Shown here: piece by piece, positions 28,546-39,223 of the stretch
How the letters are laid out: every line of letters starts with the position of its first letter
Position numbering within the stretch: the stretch's first letter is position 1
Origin: Streptomyces sp. NBC_01244
Lineage (GTDB): Bacteria; Actinomycetota; Actinomycetes; Streptomycetales; Streptomycetaceae
Direction of reading: 5' to 3'
Assembly (NCBI RefSeq): GCF_035987325.1
Contig: NZ_CP108488.1
Coordinates: 3,472,001 to 3,536,000, forward strand
Length of the DNA: 64,000 bases
The notes under the pieces: generated by a model
What the model was told of the DNA's origin: nothing
The model's input: the letters and a program-made list of their open reading frames with translations, nothing else
The model's database searches: none
Translations under genes and position numbers: made by a program

Positions 28546-29717
28546 GCATCATCAAGCGGGTCGCCGTACTGGGCGCGGCCGCGGCGCTGTTGGCCAGCCC
28601 GGTGCTGGCGGCCATGAGCGCCGCCGACACCCCGGCAGCAGCCGCCGCCGGCGCGTCGGTGAACGTATCCTCTCCGCCGTCCCCCGCCGAGGCCGAGGCC
28701 GCCGCGAAGGAGACCGCCGCACGGCTCGCGGCCCAGCACATCGTGGACGTGCCTGTCTCCTTCACCGTGCGCAACACCAACGGCAGCAAGACCGGTTGCC
28801 GCACCAGCGGCGGGACCCAGCGGATCCGCGGCCACCTGACCGCGCCCGCCTCCGTACTCTCCGGCGGGAAGCGGGCGGTCACGCTCTACCAGCACGGGAT
28901 CGCGGCGGGCGAGTGGTACTGGCGCCTCGACGTGCCCGGCTACCACTACGCCGAGGAGCTCGCCAAGCGCGGCCACGCCTCCCTCACCATCGACCGGCTC
29001 GGCTACGGGGCCAGCGACCGCCCCGACGGCTTCGACACCTGCATCGGCGCCGAGGCCGACATCGCGCACCAGATCGTGCAGCAGCTGCGCACCGGGGCGT
29101 ACGCCCTCGAGGGCGAGCCCTCCGAGGGTCCCGCGACGGCACAGGGCTTCGACACGGTCACCCTGGCCGGGCAGTCCAACGGCGGGCAGGTCGCCCAGAT
29201 CGAGGCCTACTCGTTCGGCGGCATCGACGGCCTGATGATCATGGACTGGACCGACCGGGGCCTGACCCCCGAGGCCAACACCCGCTTCTTCAGCGCCCTC
29301 CAGAGCTGCATGGCCGGCGGGCAGCCCAGCCGCGAACCCGCGGACCCGAGCGGCTACGTCTACTACGACCTGGGACCCGACCAGTTCCGCCGGGGCAACT
29401 TCCACGACACCGAGGAACGGGTCATGGACGCCGCGGCCCCGCACCAGAACCGTCACCCCTGCGGCGACATGAGCTCACAGCTCGACTCAGTCTTCACGGA
29501 CCTGAAGCACCTGGGCTCGGTCAAGGTCCCGGTCCTCCTCGTGTACGGGGACGAGGACGCCCGTGTCACCGGAGGCGCCGCCCACCAGCGGCTGTTCACC
29601 GGCGCCCCGAGCGAACTCGTCACCATCCCGGGAGCCGGGCACTACGCCACCATGGCCCGCTCGGCGCCCGCCACCTTCGACCGGATCGACACCTGGCTCG
29701 ACGCCCGCGGTCTGTGA
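28542..29717 (+). CDS. Secreted alpha/beta hydrolase
   Basis: The product is about 391 residues. It has a signal peptide (KRVAVLGAAAALLASPVLAAMSA, cleavage about residue 25-33). The catalytic triad is visible: nucleophile in GQSNGG (near Ser 211), acid in YGDED (near 337), histidine in GAGHYA (near 366). Cysteines (GCRTS, DTCIG, SCMAG, HPCGD) could form two disulfides, consistent with an extracellular enzyme. It may be an esterase or lactonase acting outside the cell on the exported product; no substrate evidence exists. The start overlaps the SDR stop (ATGA), linking it to signal biosynthesis. Confidence 0.85.
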   Translation: MSIIKRVAVLGAAAALLASPVLAAMSAADTPAAAAAGASVNVSSPPSPAEAEAAAKETAARLAAQHIVDVPVSFTVRNTNGSKTGCRTSGGTQRIRGHLTAPASVLSGGKRAVTLYQHGIAAGEWYWRLDVPGYHYAEELAKRGHASLTIDRLGYGASDRPDGFDTCIGAEADIAHQIVQQLRTGAYALEGEPSEGPATAQGFDTVTLAGQSNGGQVAQIEAYSFGGIDGLMIMDWTDRGLTPEANTRFFSALQSCMAGGQPSREPADPSGYVYYDLGPDQFRRGNFHDTEERVMDAAAPHQNRHPCGDMSSQLDSVFTDLKHLGSVKVPVLLVYGDEDARVTGGAAHQRLFTGAPSELVTIPGAGHYATMARSAPATFDRIDTWLDARGL

Positions 29718-29782
29718 CCCCCGGCCCGTTCTTCACCCCTGCCCCCCCACATACAGATCCCCCTTCATCCAGAGAGCAGACA

Positions 29783-32134
29783 ATGCCGAGCACACCGAGA
29801 AAACAGCAGGCCCCCCGCAACAACCCCGTGGAACATCCCCCCGCACTGCAGCGCTGGGGGCGGGTGACCGCCTCGCGGTCCCGGCTCATGGTCTGGGTCG
29901 GCGTCGCCCTGGCCGTACTGGGCCTGGCCCTGGCGGCCGGCACCATGAACCGGCTGGTCCTCAGCCGCTTCGAGACCCCCGGATCCGAGTCGGTCACCAC
30001 CCGGGCCGTCCTGGAGAAGGAGTTCAAGGCGGGCACGCCCAGCGTGCTGCTGATGGTCACCGCCAAGCAGGGCGGCGTGGACGAAGCCGCCGTGGCCTCC
30101 GAGGGCCGCGCCCTGGAGCAGGAGCTCGCCGGGCAGGCCGGGGTGGCCGAGGTCTTCTCGTACTGGTCGCGGGGCAACTCGCCCACCATGCGGGGCAACG
30201 ACGGCAAGCAGGCCCTGATCATCGCCCGGCTGTCGGGCACGGTGACCGAGGCCCGGACCAGGCTGGCGGACCTCTCCCCCGCCTTCACCCGGGACAGCGC
30301 ACAGCTGAAGGTCCAGGTCGGTGGCGGTGACGAGGTGTTCCGGCAGGCCGCCGAGCAGGCCCGCAAGGACTTCCTGCGGGCCGAGATGATCGTCCTCCCC
30401 CTGGTCCTGCTCCTGCTGTTCGCCATCTACCGCCGCTTCTCCGCCGCCTTCCTCACCCTCGGCATGGGCCTGTTCTCGGTGATCACCACACTGGCGCTGA
30501 TGCGCGGTGTCACGTACATCACCGACGTCTCCACCTTCGCCGCCAACCTGGCCCTGGTGATGGGCATCGGGCTCGGCGTCGACTACAGCCTCTTCGTCAT
30601 CAACCGCTTCCGCGAGGAGCTGCGGGCCGGCCGCGCCGTCCCCGACGCCGTCGAGCAGTCCGTGGCCAACGCCGGCCGCACCGTCGCCTTCAGCGGTCTC
30701 ACCGTGATCCTGTCGCTGGCGGCCCTGCTGCTCTTCCCGTTCCCCTTCCTGCGCTCGTTCGCGTACGCCGGTATCGCCACGGTGCTCACCTCGGTCTTCG
30801 CGGCCCTGGTGATCCTGCCCGCCTCGCTCGCCCGCCTCGGCCACAAGGTCGCCCGCAAGAACGAGAACGACCGCCCCGAGCAGGGCTGGTGGCACCACAC
30901 CGCGCTGCGCATGATGCGCCGGCCGCTGCTGTACGGAATCCCGGCGCTGGTCGTGCTGCTGGGGCTGGCCTCGCCGGCCCTGGGGCTCACCTTCGGCGTG
31001 CCGGGTGCGCAGGTGCTGCCCCGTGACGTGTCCAGCCGCGTGGTCCAGCAGCAGATCATCGACAACTTCGCCGCCGAGGAAACGAGCGCGATCAAGGTCC
31101 TGCGCACCGGCCAGGCCGGGACCGACGCCAACCGGTCCTCGATCGAGGCCACGGCCACCGAACTGTCCCAGGTCTCCGGCATCCACCAGGTCGACGCCCT
31201 CACCGGTTCGTACGCGAAGGGACAGAAGATCGCCGAACCCGGCGATTCCTCCCGCCGGTTCGCGGGCGAGCGCAGCACCTGGTACTCGGTGGTCGCCACG
31301 CACCGCACGGTCGCCCAGGACATCGACCGCGCCCACTCCGAGATCCGCTCCGTCGCCGCCAAGGGCGCCGGGCCGGGCGCGGTGAAGATCGGCGGCTACC
31401 CCGCCGAACTGAGCGAGTTCCGCTCCGAGCTGGTCGACCGGCTGCCGCTGGTCTTCGGGCTGATCCTGGTGACCACGTTCCTCGTGCTGTTCCTGATGAC
31501 CGGCAGCCTGCTCCTCCCGGCGAAGGCCATGCTCCTGAACACCCTGAGCATGGGCGTGATGTTCGGCGTCCTCGTGTGGATCTTCCAGGAGGGGAACCTG
31601 GCCGACCTGTTCGGCTTCACCCCGAGCGGCTCGATCGAGCCCAGCATCCCGATCCTGATGTTCTGCGTGGCCTTCGGCCTCTCCATGGACTACGAGGTCT
31701 TCATGCTGTCGCGGATCAAGGAGGAGTACGAGCTCACCGGCGACAACTCCGGCGCGGTGGCCGCCGGCCTCGAGCGCAGCGGTCCGCTGATCACCTCGGC
31801 GGCCGTCATCCTCGCGGCCTCGTTCGCCACGTACGCCTCATCCGAGATCGTCTTCCTCAAGATGCTGGGCATCGGCATGGTCGTGGTCATCCTGGTCGAC
31901 GCCACGCTGATCCGCGCGGTCCTCGTACCGGTCTCCATGCGGCTTGCCGGCAAGGCCAACTGGTGGGCTCCGGCGCCCCTGCGCGCCTTCCACCGGCGGT
32001 TCGGCATCTCCGAATCGTCGGCGCCGGCCGCACCGGCTGCCGGTGCGGGTGCCGGTGCAGGTGCCACTGCAGGTGCCGCTGCCTCCGGGCAGCCCGACAC
32101 GGCAGGGGTCGGCGTCCCCGCCGACCGCGCCTGA
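29783..32134 (+). CDS. MMPL-family RND exporter (second of the operon)
   Basis: The product is about 783 residues. It has the twelve-helix MMPL layout and the conserved Asp-Tyr motifs GIGLGVDYSLFVINRFREEL and FGLSMDYEVFMLSRIKEEY. The N-terminal cytosolic tail of about 30 residues is basic and Pro-rich; the C-terminal tail has an Ala/Gly repeat (AGAGAGATAGAA) from a run of GGTGC units near 32041-32085. It is 65 bases after the hydrolase, so it could start a new transcript, but no promoter or terminator is obvious. It is clearly diverged from the first MMPL protein (start, loops), so it is not a fresh copy. Confidence 0.88.
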   Translation: MPSTPRKQQAPRNNPVEHPPALQRWGRVTASRSRLMVWVGVALAVLGLALAAGTMNRLVLSRFETPGSESVTTRAVLEKEFKAGTPSVLLMVTAKQGGVDEAAVASEGRALEQELAGQAGVAEVFSYWSRGNSPTMRGNDGKQALIIARLSGTVTEARTRLADLSPAFTRDSAQLKVQVGGGDEVFRQAAEQARKDFLRAEMIVLPLVLLLLFAIYRRFSAAFLTLGMGLFSVITTLALMRGVTYITDVSTFAANLALVMGIGLGVDYSLFVINRFREELRAGRAVPDAVEQSVANAGRTVAFSGLTVILSLAALLLFPFPFLRSFAYAGIATVLTSVFAALVILPASLARLGHKVARKNENDRPEQGWWHHTALRMMRRPLLYGIPALVVLLGLASPALGLTFGVPGAQVLPRDVSSRVVQQQIIDNFAAEETSAIKVLRTGQAGTDANRSSIEATATELSQVSGIHQVDALTGSYAKGQKIAEPGDSSRRFAGERSTWYSVVATHRTVAQDIDRAHSEIRSVAAKGAGPGAVKIGGYPAELSEFRSELVDRLPLVFGLILVTTFLVLFLMTGSLLLPAKAMLLNTLSMGVMFGVLVWIFQEGNLADLFGFTPSGSIEPSIPILMFCVAFGLSMDYEVFMLSRIKEEYELTGDNSGAVAAGLERSGPLITSAAVILAASFATYASSEIVFLKMLGIGMVVVILVDATLIRAVLVPVSMRLAGKANWWAPAPLRAFHRRFGISESSAPAAPAAGAGAGAGATAGAAASGQPDTAGVGVPADRA

Positions 32135-32159
32135 TCCGTCCGGCGCGAGGGAGAGAGAC

Positions 32160-33485
<1,326 letters not shown>

Positions 33486-33506
33486 CCCCGTCCGGGCCGT
33501 GGTGGG

Positions 33507-34061
33507 TCAGGGCCGTTCGAAGGCCTTGACCGCCTGGTAGTAGGTCCACGCGGCGCCGTCGCAGGAGGCCTTTCGGGCGCCCGAGTAGCGTGCGCAGACC
33601 CGCTTCAGGTCGGAGTGGAACATCTCGTCCAGCCGGGGCTTGGCCGCCTTGAACTCCCCCGCCGCCTTGTAGTTGCGGTAGCCGAAGTCATGCCGGGCGC
33701 AGGCCGTCCGGAAGGGGAAGCCGAAGGGATTGTCCGGGGAGGTGGTGCAGTAGTCCGTGGTCCAGTCGAAGCCGTACGGCTCCCACTCGCCCTGGTTCCC
33801 GCGCGCCGCGGCCCAGGCGCCCTGGCTGGCCGTGCCCGGCTGCGTCCAGCCGCTCAGCACCTGCGGCTTGTCCTCGGGGACCTGCGGGGCCTGCCGCTGC
33901 GCCGCGGACGCCGGGGGCGCGAAGGCCAGTACGGCTGCCACGGCGCCGGAGACGAGGGCGGACACCCGGGCTCCGGTCCGGCCGGGGGCCGGGGCCGCGG
34001 CCGGGATCGGGATCGGGGCGGCTGATGCGAGGGCGGGGGCGGGTGCGGGGCGGCGGGGCAC
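33507..34061 (-). CDS. Secreted prokaryotic phospholipase A2
   Basis: The product is about 184 residues from GTG 34061 (AGAGGA upstream); an upstream GTG at 34085 is possible. A long Ala/Pro-rich N-terminus contains the hydrophobic signal segment ending in PPASAAQ. The mature part has the prokaryotic PLA2 block DWTTDYCTTSPDNPFGFPF and the catalytic His-Asp motif ACARHDFGYRNY. Four cysteines in the mature region would give the two disulfides of the S. violaceoruber enzyme. It hydrolyses sn-2 acyl chains of phospholipids, with calcium, outside the cell. It is convergent with the metallophosphoesterase and not part of that operon. Confidence 0.9.
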   Translation of the reverse strand: MPRRPAPAPALASAAPIPIPAAAPAPGRTGARVSALVSGAVAAVLAFAPPASAAQRQAPQVPEDKPQVLSGWTQPGTASQGAWAAARGNQGEWEPYGFDWTTDYCTTSPDNPFGFPFRTACARHDFGYRNYKAAGEFKAAKPRLDEMFHSDLKRVCARYSGARKASCDGAAWTYYQAVKAFERP

Positions 34062-34229
34062 GCATCCTCTAACGAGGGGTGCCACCGCGGGTGTCGGACG
34101 GGGCGGGCGCGGGTGGTCGGAGGGCGGAACCGGTACTCAGGTATGAGCCGGTGTCACCCTTCCGGCAGAGATCCGGTTCAGCCTCGGGAGGGACGCGGAC
34201 TACGGCCGGCGCCGCGAATACTCGTAGAC

Positions 34230-34784
34230 ATGAACCGCCGTCCTCTCGTCATCGCCGCCGCCACTGTGGGAGTCCTCGCCACCGCTGCCATCGCCCTGCC
34301 CAACCTCCCGCGCAACCCCCTGACCGACACCATCAACGACCGGGTGTTCAAGGAGAGGGGCATGCGCTTCGCGACGGCCGCCGACGCTCCGGCGCACGGG
34401 GAGCCCGTGCCCGGGAAGCCCGCGCGCGGGGAGGCGACGTGGGTGCTGCCGCGCTGGGTGCCGAAGGACGCGACCGACATACGCATCATGGCGCGCACCG
34501 ACGGCAAGGCCAGGCTGCTCCGCTTCACGCTGGGAGCGACCCCGCTCGACGGCCCGCAGTGCTCGGCGGGCACACCGAGCAAGCACGCGGGGACGGCGCT
34601 GGAGGCCAAGTGGTGGCCTGCGGGCACCGGCTCCGAGGAGCGGCCCGAGTGCCGGGGCACCTACCAGTACCAGGTCACCGTGCGCGGCAAGGAGGTCTAC
34701 GCCTGGACCGACGGCACCCCGTCCCCCGGGGCCGGGGCGCAGGAAGGCACCCCGGTCCGGCAGGTGTCGGTCACGCCCCGCTGA
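34230..34784 (+). CDS. Hypothetical secreted or membrane-anchored protein
   Basis: The product is about 184 residues from ATG 34230. The N-terminus (MNRRPLVIAAATVGVLATAAIAL) is a signal peptide or anchor. The mature part has two cysteines (GPQCSAG and RPECRGT), which could form one disulfide, and ends in a beta-rich segment (YQYQVTVRGKEVYAWTDG). No known domain is recognised. The ribosome site is weak. It is a stand-alone gene. Confidence 0.7.
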   Translation: MNRRPLVIAAATVGVLATAAIALPNLPRNPLTDTINDRVFKERGMRFATAADAPAHGEPVPGKPARGEATWVLPRWVPKDATDIRIMARTDGKARLLRFTLGATPLDGPQCSAGTPSKHAGTALEAKWWPAGTGSEERPECRGTYQYQVTVRGKEVYAWTDGTPSPGAGAQEGTPVRQVSVTPR

Positions 34785-34803
34785 TCCGGGCCGCCCGGGG
34801 GTG

Positions 34804-35460
34804 TCAGTGAGGCGCGCGCAGTTCGCGGGCCGCCGCCAGTTCCGCGAGGCGGGCCCAGTGGGGGCGCAGCCAGTCCTCCGGTGAGGCGGCCGTCGGCAGG
34901 CCCGCCGGCAGGCTGTCATGGAAGGCGGTGGTCTCCGGTTCGACGGCTCGGTGGTGCGTCAGGATCCGCGGTTCCCCGGGGCCGTCCGAGGCCACGGCCA
35001 CGCTCCGCAGGAACATCGCGTTGGCCACCAGCAGCCAGTGCGGCCGGCCCGGGTCGGCGCCGGATCCGTCTCCGTTGTCGCTCGACAGCGCCCACGGGTC
35101 GGGGGCCAGGTACCGGACCCGCCCGACGCCGGTGAACTCGGCCGCCGCCGCGCACATCGAGCACGGCTCCTGGGTGCTCCAGAGCGTCGCCGTGCCCAGG
35201 TCCCAGCCCGTGCGGGCGGCCCCCAGCGCGTTCATCTCGGCGTGCGCGAGCGGCGTCCCGCGCAGCGGCCCGGCGCCCGGGCCGTCCTCGTACGCCTCGT
35301 TGCGCCCCTCGGCGACCGGCTTCCCGTCGGCGTCCGTGAGGACGGCTCCCACCGCGAGGCCTCCGGCCGCGAGCGACTCGTAGGCGAGGGCGAGCGCCCT
35401 GCGCAGAGGCTGCGGCGCGGCGCGCCACTCCGTGTCGAAACCGTGCTCCCCGTTGATCAT
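34804..35460 (-). CDS. Zinc-dependent nucleoside/cytidine-type deaminase
   Basis: The product is 218 residues. The zinc deaminase motifs are present: HAEMNAL (His and catalytic Glu, near 72) and PCSMC (two Cys, near 98). The family includes guanine, tRNA-adenosine and cytidine deaminases; the length and the long C-terminal part suggest a small-molecule nucleoside deaminase rather than TadA. It is convergent with the preceding hypothetical gene and not in an obvious operon. Confidence 0.83.
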   Translation of the reverse strand: MINGEHGFDTEWRAAPQPLRRALALAYESLAAGGLAVGAVLTDADGKPVAEGRNEAYEDGPGAGPLRGTPLAHAEMNALGAARTGWDLGTATLWSTQEPCSMCAAAAEFTGVGRVRYLAPDPWALSSDNGDGSGADPGRPHWLLVANAMFLRSVAVASDGPGEPRILTHHRAVEPETTAFHDSLPAGLPTAASPEDWLRPHWARLAELAAARELRAPH

Positions 35461-35592
35461 CCGGCCATTATCGCCGCCGCTTTGGCCGCTCCCCCGGCAG
35501 AGTCCTCCCCCGCTGCTTCGTCACCCCTGGCGTCATCCCGTGCGCCACCGCTGTCGGCGCCTGTCGCGTCATCCTGTCGCCGCCGCCTGACT

Positions 35593-35676
35593 CGTCACCG
35601 CTATCGTCACGGCTCCCGTCACCGCTCTCGTCACGGCTCTCGTCATCGTCATCGGCACCGCTATCGTCGCCGTCAT
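35593..35676 (+). repeat. Seven tandem 12-bp units running into a start codon
   Basis: Seven imperfect 12-base units (consensus CGTCACCGCTCT) run without gap from 35593 to 35676; the last one supplies the A and T of the GNAT start codon. The unit order alternates between CACCGCT and CACGGCT types. The leader therefore has no normal ribosome site. Confidence 0.8.
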
Positions 35677-36088
35677 GGACATCCGCCCCGCCCGTACCGT
35701 CGCCGAACTCCACGCCGCGCAGGCCCTCTTCGACGGGCCCGCCCGCGCGGACTGGTCGGAGCGGTTCCTTTCCGCCCCGGGGCACCTGATGCTGATCGCC
35801 TACGTGGACGGCGCACCCGTCGGCATGGTCTCCGGCATCGAGATGATCCACCCCGACAAGGGCACCGAGATGTGCCTCTACGAGCTCTCCGTGGACGAGG
35901 ACCACCGCCGGCGCGGCCTCGGACGGGCCCTGACCGAGGCGCTCGCCGCCGAGGCCGAGTCGCGCGGCTGCTACGGCATGTGGGTGGGCGTCGACACCGA
36001 CAACGAGGCCGCGCTGGCCACGTACGGGGCGGCCGGCGCCCGCGACGAGGGCGTCTTCAGGATGCTCGGCTGGCCCTTCGCCCGGTAG
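35675..36088 (+). CDS. GNAT-family N-acetyltransferase
   Basis: The product is 137 residues, the size of a single GNAT domain. Acetyl-CoA-binding motif A is LYELSVDEDHRRRGLGRALTEALAAEA, with the R-R-x-G-L-G loop. The preceding MVSGIEMIHPDKGTEM and overall layout resemble AAC(3)-I-type acetyltransferases, though drug resistance cannot be claimed. The ATG has no Shine-Dalgarno sequence; the upstream 84 bases are a tandem repeat. Confidence 0.83.
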   Translation: MDIRPARTVAELHAAQALFDGPARADWSERFLSAPGHLMLIAYVDGAPVGMVSGIEMIHPDKGTEMCLYELSVDEDHRRRGLGRALTEALAAEAESRGCYGMWVGVDTDNEAALATYGAAGARDEGVFRMLGWPFAR

Positions 36089-36177
36089 CCCCTCACGGCC
36101 CCCCGGGGCGGCGTGTCGTGGGGCCAGTCGGCGCACCCTCCGCGCGGCCGGCCCGTGCCTCGCCGAGCATCGGCGGC

Positions 36178-37437
<1,260 letters not shown>

Positions 37438-37771
37438 CCCGTACGGGGGCATCCGCCGGCGGCGCCTCCCCCGCCCCGGCGGACCCGGCCGGACCGCCTC
37501 GCAAGCCCGGTGCGCAGGCCCGGTCCGGAAGCCCGTTCCGGAAGCCCGTTCCGACACCCCACCCGCCCCACCCGCGCCGCCCCGGGCCAACGGGTATCCG
37601 CCGCTCCGCTCCACCCGGCCTGATGGCACATCAATTTCTGTGTGCTTCGGGCGAAAGCAAGTCATTGACTTCTCAATCCCGCGACGCGTCAATGTCGGCC
37701 ACCGCACCGGCTCGACCTCCCCCACACAGCGGGTGGGGGGAGGGTTCGTATGACGAAGGAGTCGCGACCCA
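37438..37771. other. Intergenic region with promoter and 5'-UTR hairpin of the WxL-like gene
   Basis: No gene is seen in these 334 bases. Near 37540 there are short repeats (AAGCCCGTTCCGG twice). A less GC-rich stretch (37620-37695) has a perfect small inverted repeat TGATG-GCA-CATCA (37621-37633) and a candidate promoter: TTGACT (37665-37670), a 17-base spacer, GTCAAT (37688-37693). A hairpin lies at 37716-37743, and GAAGGAG (37755-37761) serves the GTG at 37772. Confidence 0.5.
37716..37743 (+). promoter_or_regulatory. 5'-UTR hairpin upstream of the WxL-like gene
   Basis: A near-perfect stem (arm 37716-37725 with 37733-37743, one bulged G) with a loop of about 7 bases lies 12 bases upstream of the ribosome site. 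It could protect the mRNA or affect translation. No U-run follows, so termination is less likely. Confidence 0.4.
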
Positions 37772-39064
37772 GTGAGTACAACGTTTCGACGAAGAGTTCT
37801 GGCCGGGGCTGGCGCTCTGTCCCTGGCCCTGACGGGCGCCGTGGTGGGTCTGTCGGGCACCGCGCAGGCCGCGACCAAGACGACGCCCGTCCCGATGGAC
37901 TGCGTCGCGCCCGCGCCCCAGCCGGGTGGTTCGGGCACCCAGCCCTACACGATCACGCTGCCCGACGGCGCCAAGGCCGGCGACGTGGTGCCGATCACCA
38001 TCGACCCGGGCCCGAGCCCGGTCATCCCCAGCTTCTCGGTGACGACCACGAACGTCTCCAAGATCACCCTCAAGGTCGGGTCGACCCTCCAGACGGTCGT
38101 CAGCCCGCCCGAGACGGTCGACGTGATCGCCGGACAGGCGCTCAACCCCGCCGCCTTCTCCGGCACCGTCAAGATCCCGGACGGATCCGAGGGCACCACG
38201 GTGACCGTGGCCCTGGACCTGGCGGTGACCGACGCGAGCCTCATGGGCTCGGTCTTCACCACCACCTGTACCCCGAACCCCCGCCCGAGCGCCTCGCTCG
38301 GCTCGGTGGTCGTGGAAGCCCTGCCCAAGGACCCGATCACCACCAAGCTGTCGCCCAACAGCGGTCCGGCGGGCCAGGAAGTCGTCGTCACGGGCGCCAA
38401 CTTCCCGGCGGGCGCGGTCACCTGCTCCGCGTTCAAGAACGGCACGGCCACGGGTGACACGGGTGGCGGCACGGCCACCGCGGCCGGCGTCGCGACCTGC
38501 AACATCGTCGTCAACCAGCCCGCCGACAAGATCCGGATCGACGGCGCGATCCTCCCGTACAAGGACTACGTCTTCATCGCCCAGCAGCCCGGCGTGCAGA
38601 ACCCGGTCGACGTGGAGGTCCTGCCCGGCCCGCTGGCCATCGGCCCGGAGGCGGGCAACCCCGCCGTCAGCTTCGGTTCGGTCACCATCAACGGCAAGTC
38701 CCAGTCGGTCGTCGGTCAGTTCACCGCGATGGCCGTCCAGGACTTCCGCGGCGGGACCCTCGGCTGGGACGTCTCGGCGACCCGGACGCCGTTCCTGAAC
38801 CAGGTCACCGGCCACTCCATGGCCACGGCGCAGATCGGCATCCAGCCGACCTGCAAGGTGACCAACCCGGCCAGCCCGAGCCCCTGCACCGCAGGTACGC
38901 CCGGTGCGATCTCCGACGTCCCGATGAAGGTCGCGTCGGCGGCTCCGGGCGGCGACAACCTGACCGGTGGCGAGTTCGAGATCGGCGGAGCCGGAATGAT
39001 CCAGCTCCCGCCGTTCATGTTCGCGGACAGCTACCAGTCGGTCGTCACCTTCTCGATCGCCTGA
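37772..39064 (+). CDS. Secreted surface protein with WxL-like C-terminal domain
   Basis: The product is 430 residues from GTG 37772. The signal peptide (RRRVLAGAGALSLALTGAVVGLSGTAQAA) ends near residue 33. The mature protein is beta-rich, with an Ig-like or IPT-like middle part (LSPNSGPAGQEVVVTGANFP). The last 150 residues (TLGWDVSATRT ... MFADSYQSVVTFSIA) resemble the WxL wall-binding domain of Firmicutes: a first GW motif and a closing beta-strand. There is no LPXTG signal. The gene directly downstream encodes a DUF916 protein, the usual partner of WxL proteins in enterococci. The WxL call is inference from motif and neighbour. Confidence 0.65.
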   Translation: MSTTFRRRVLAGAGALSLALTGAVVGLSGTAQAATKTTPVPMDCVAPAPQPGGSGTQPYTITLPDGAKAGDVVPITIDPGPSPVIPSFSVTTTNVSKITLKVGSTLQTVVSPPETVDVIAGQALNPAAFSGTVKIPDGSEGTTVTVALDLAVTDASLMGSVFTTTCTPNPRPSASLGSVVVEALPKDPITTKLSPNSGPAGQEVVVTGANFPAGAVTCSAFKNGTATGDTGGGTATAAGVATCNIVVNQPADKIRIDGAILPYKDYVFIAQQPGVQNPVDVEVLPGPLAIGPEAGNPAVSFGSVTINGKSQSVVGQFTAMAVQDFRGGTLGWDVSATRTPFLNQVTGHSMATAQIGIQPTCKVTNPASPSPCTAGTPGAISDVPMKVASAAPGGDNLTGGEFEIGGAGMIQLPPFMFADSYQSVVTFSIA

Positions 39065-39086
39065 CCCGTACGACCCCGCTCCACCC

Positions 39087-39118
39087 GGGTGGTGCGGCGC
39101 CCCGGCGCCGCACCACCC
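39087..39118 (+). terminator. Terminator or attenuator between WxL-like and DUF916 genes
   Basis: A perfect 14-base stem (39087-39100 with 39105-39118) has a 4-base loop. It begins 23 bases after the WxL-like stop and ends with TT. Its 3' arm is the start of a 15-bp tandem repeat, so competing structures are possible. Confidence 0.75.
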
Positions 39119-39170
39119 TTCCGCGCACCACCCTTCCGCGCACCACCCTTCCGCGCACCACCCTTCCGCC
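39111..39170 (+). repeat. Four tandem copies of a 15-bp unit overlapping the terminator
   Basis: CACCACCCTTCCGCG is present four times in a row (39111-39125, 39126-39140, 39141-39155, 39156-39170; the last ends in C). Each copy has the CACCACCC that forms the terminator's 3' arm, so the 5' arm (39087-39100) has four possible partial partners. Confidence 0.9.
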
Positions 39171-39223
39171 AGCGATCGCCCCAGCTCACGCCCTCCCCGT
39201 CCGGCCCGACTGGAGAACCGCCC

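Noticed and set aside
34918..36177. Extension of the subtilisin frame far upstream of its ATG
   Set aside because: The extra residues are Arg/His/Pro-rich, antisense to the deaminase gene and overlapping the GNAT gene; the signal peptide starts at 36178.
39111..39170. CRISPR-like array
   Set aside because: The repeats are contiguous 15-bp units without spacers; there are no cas genes.
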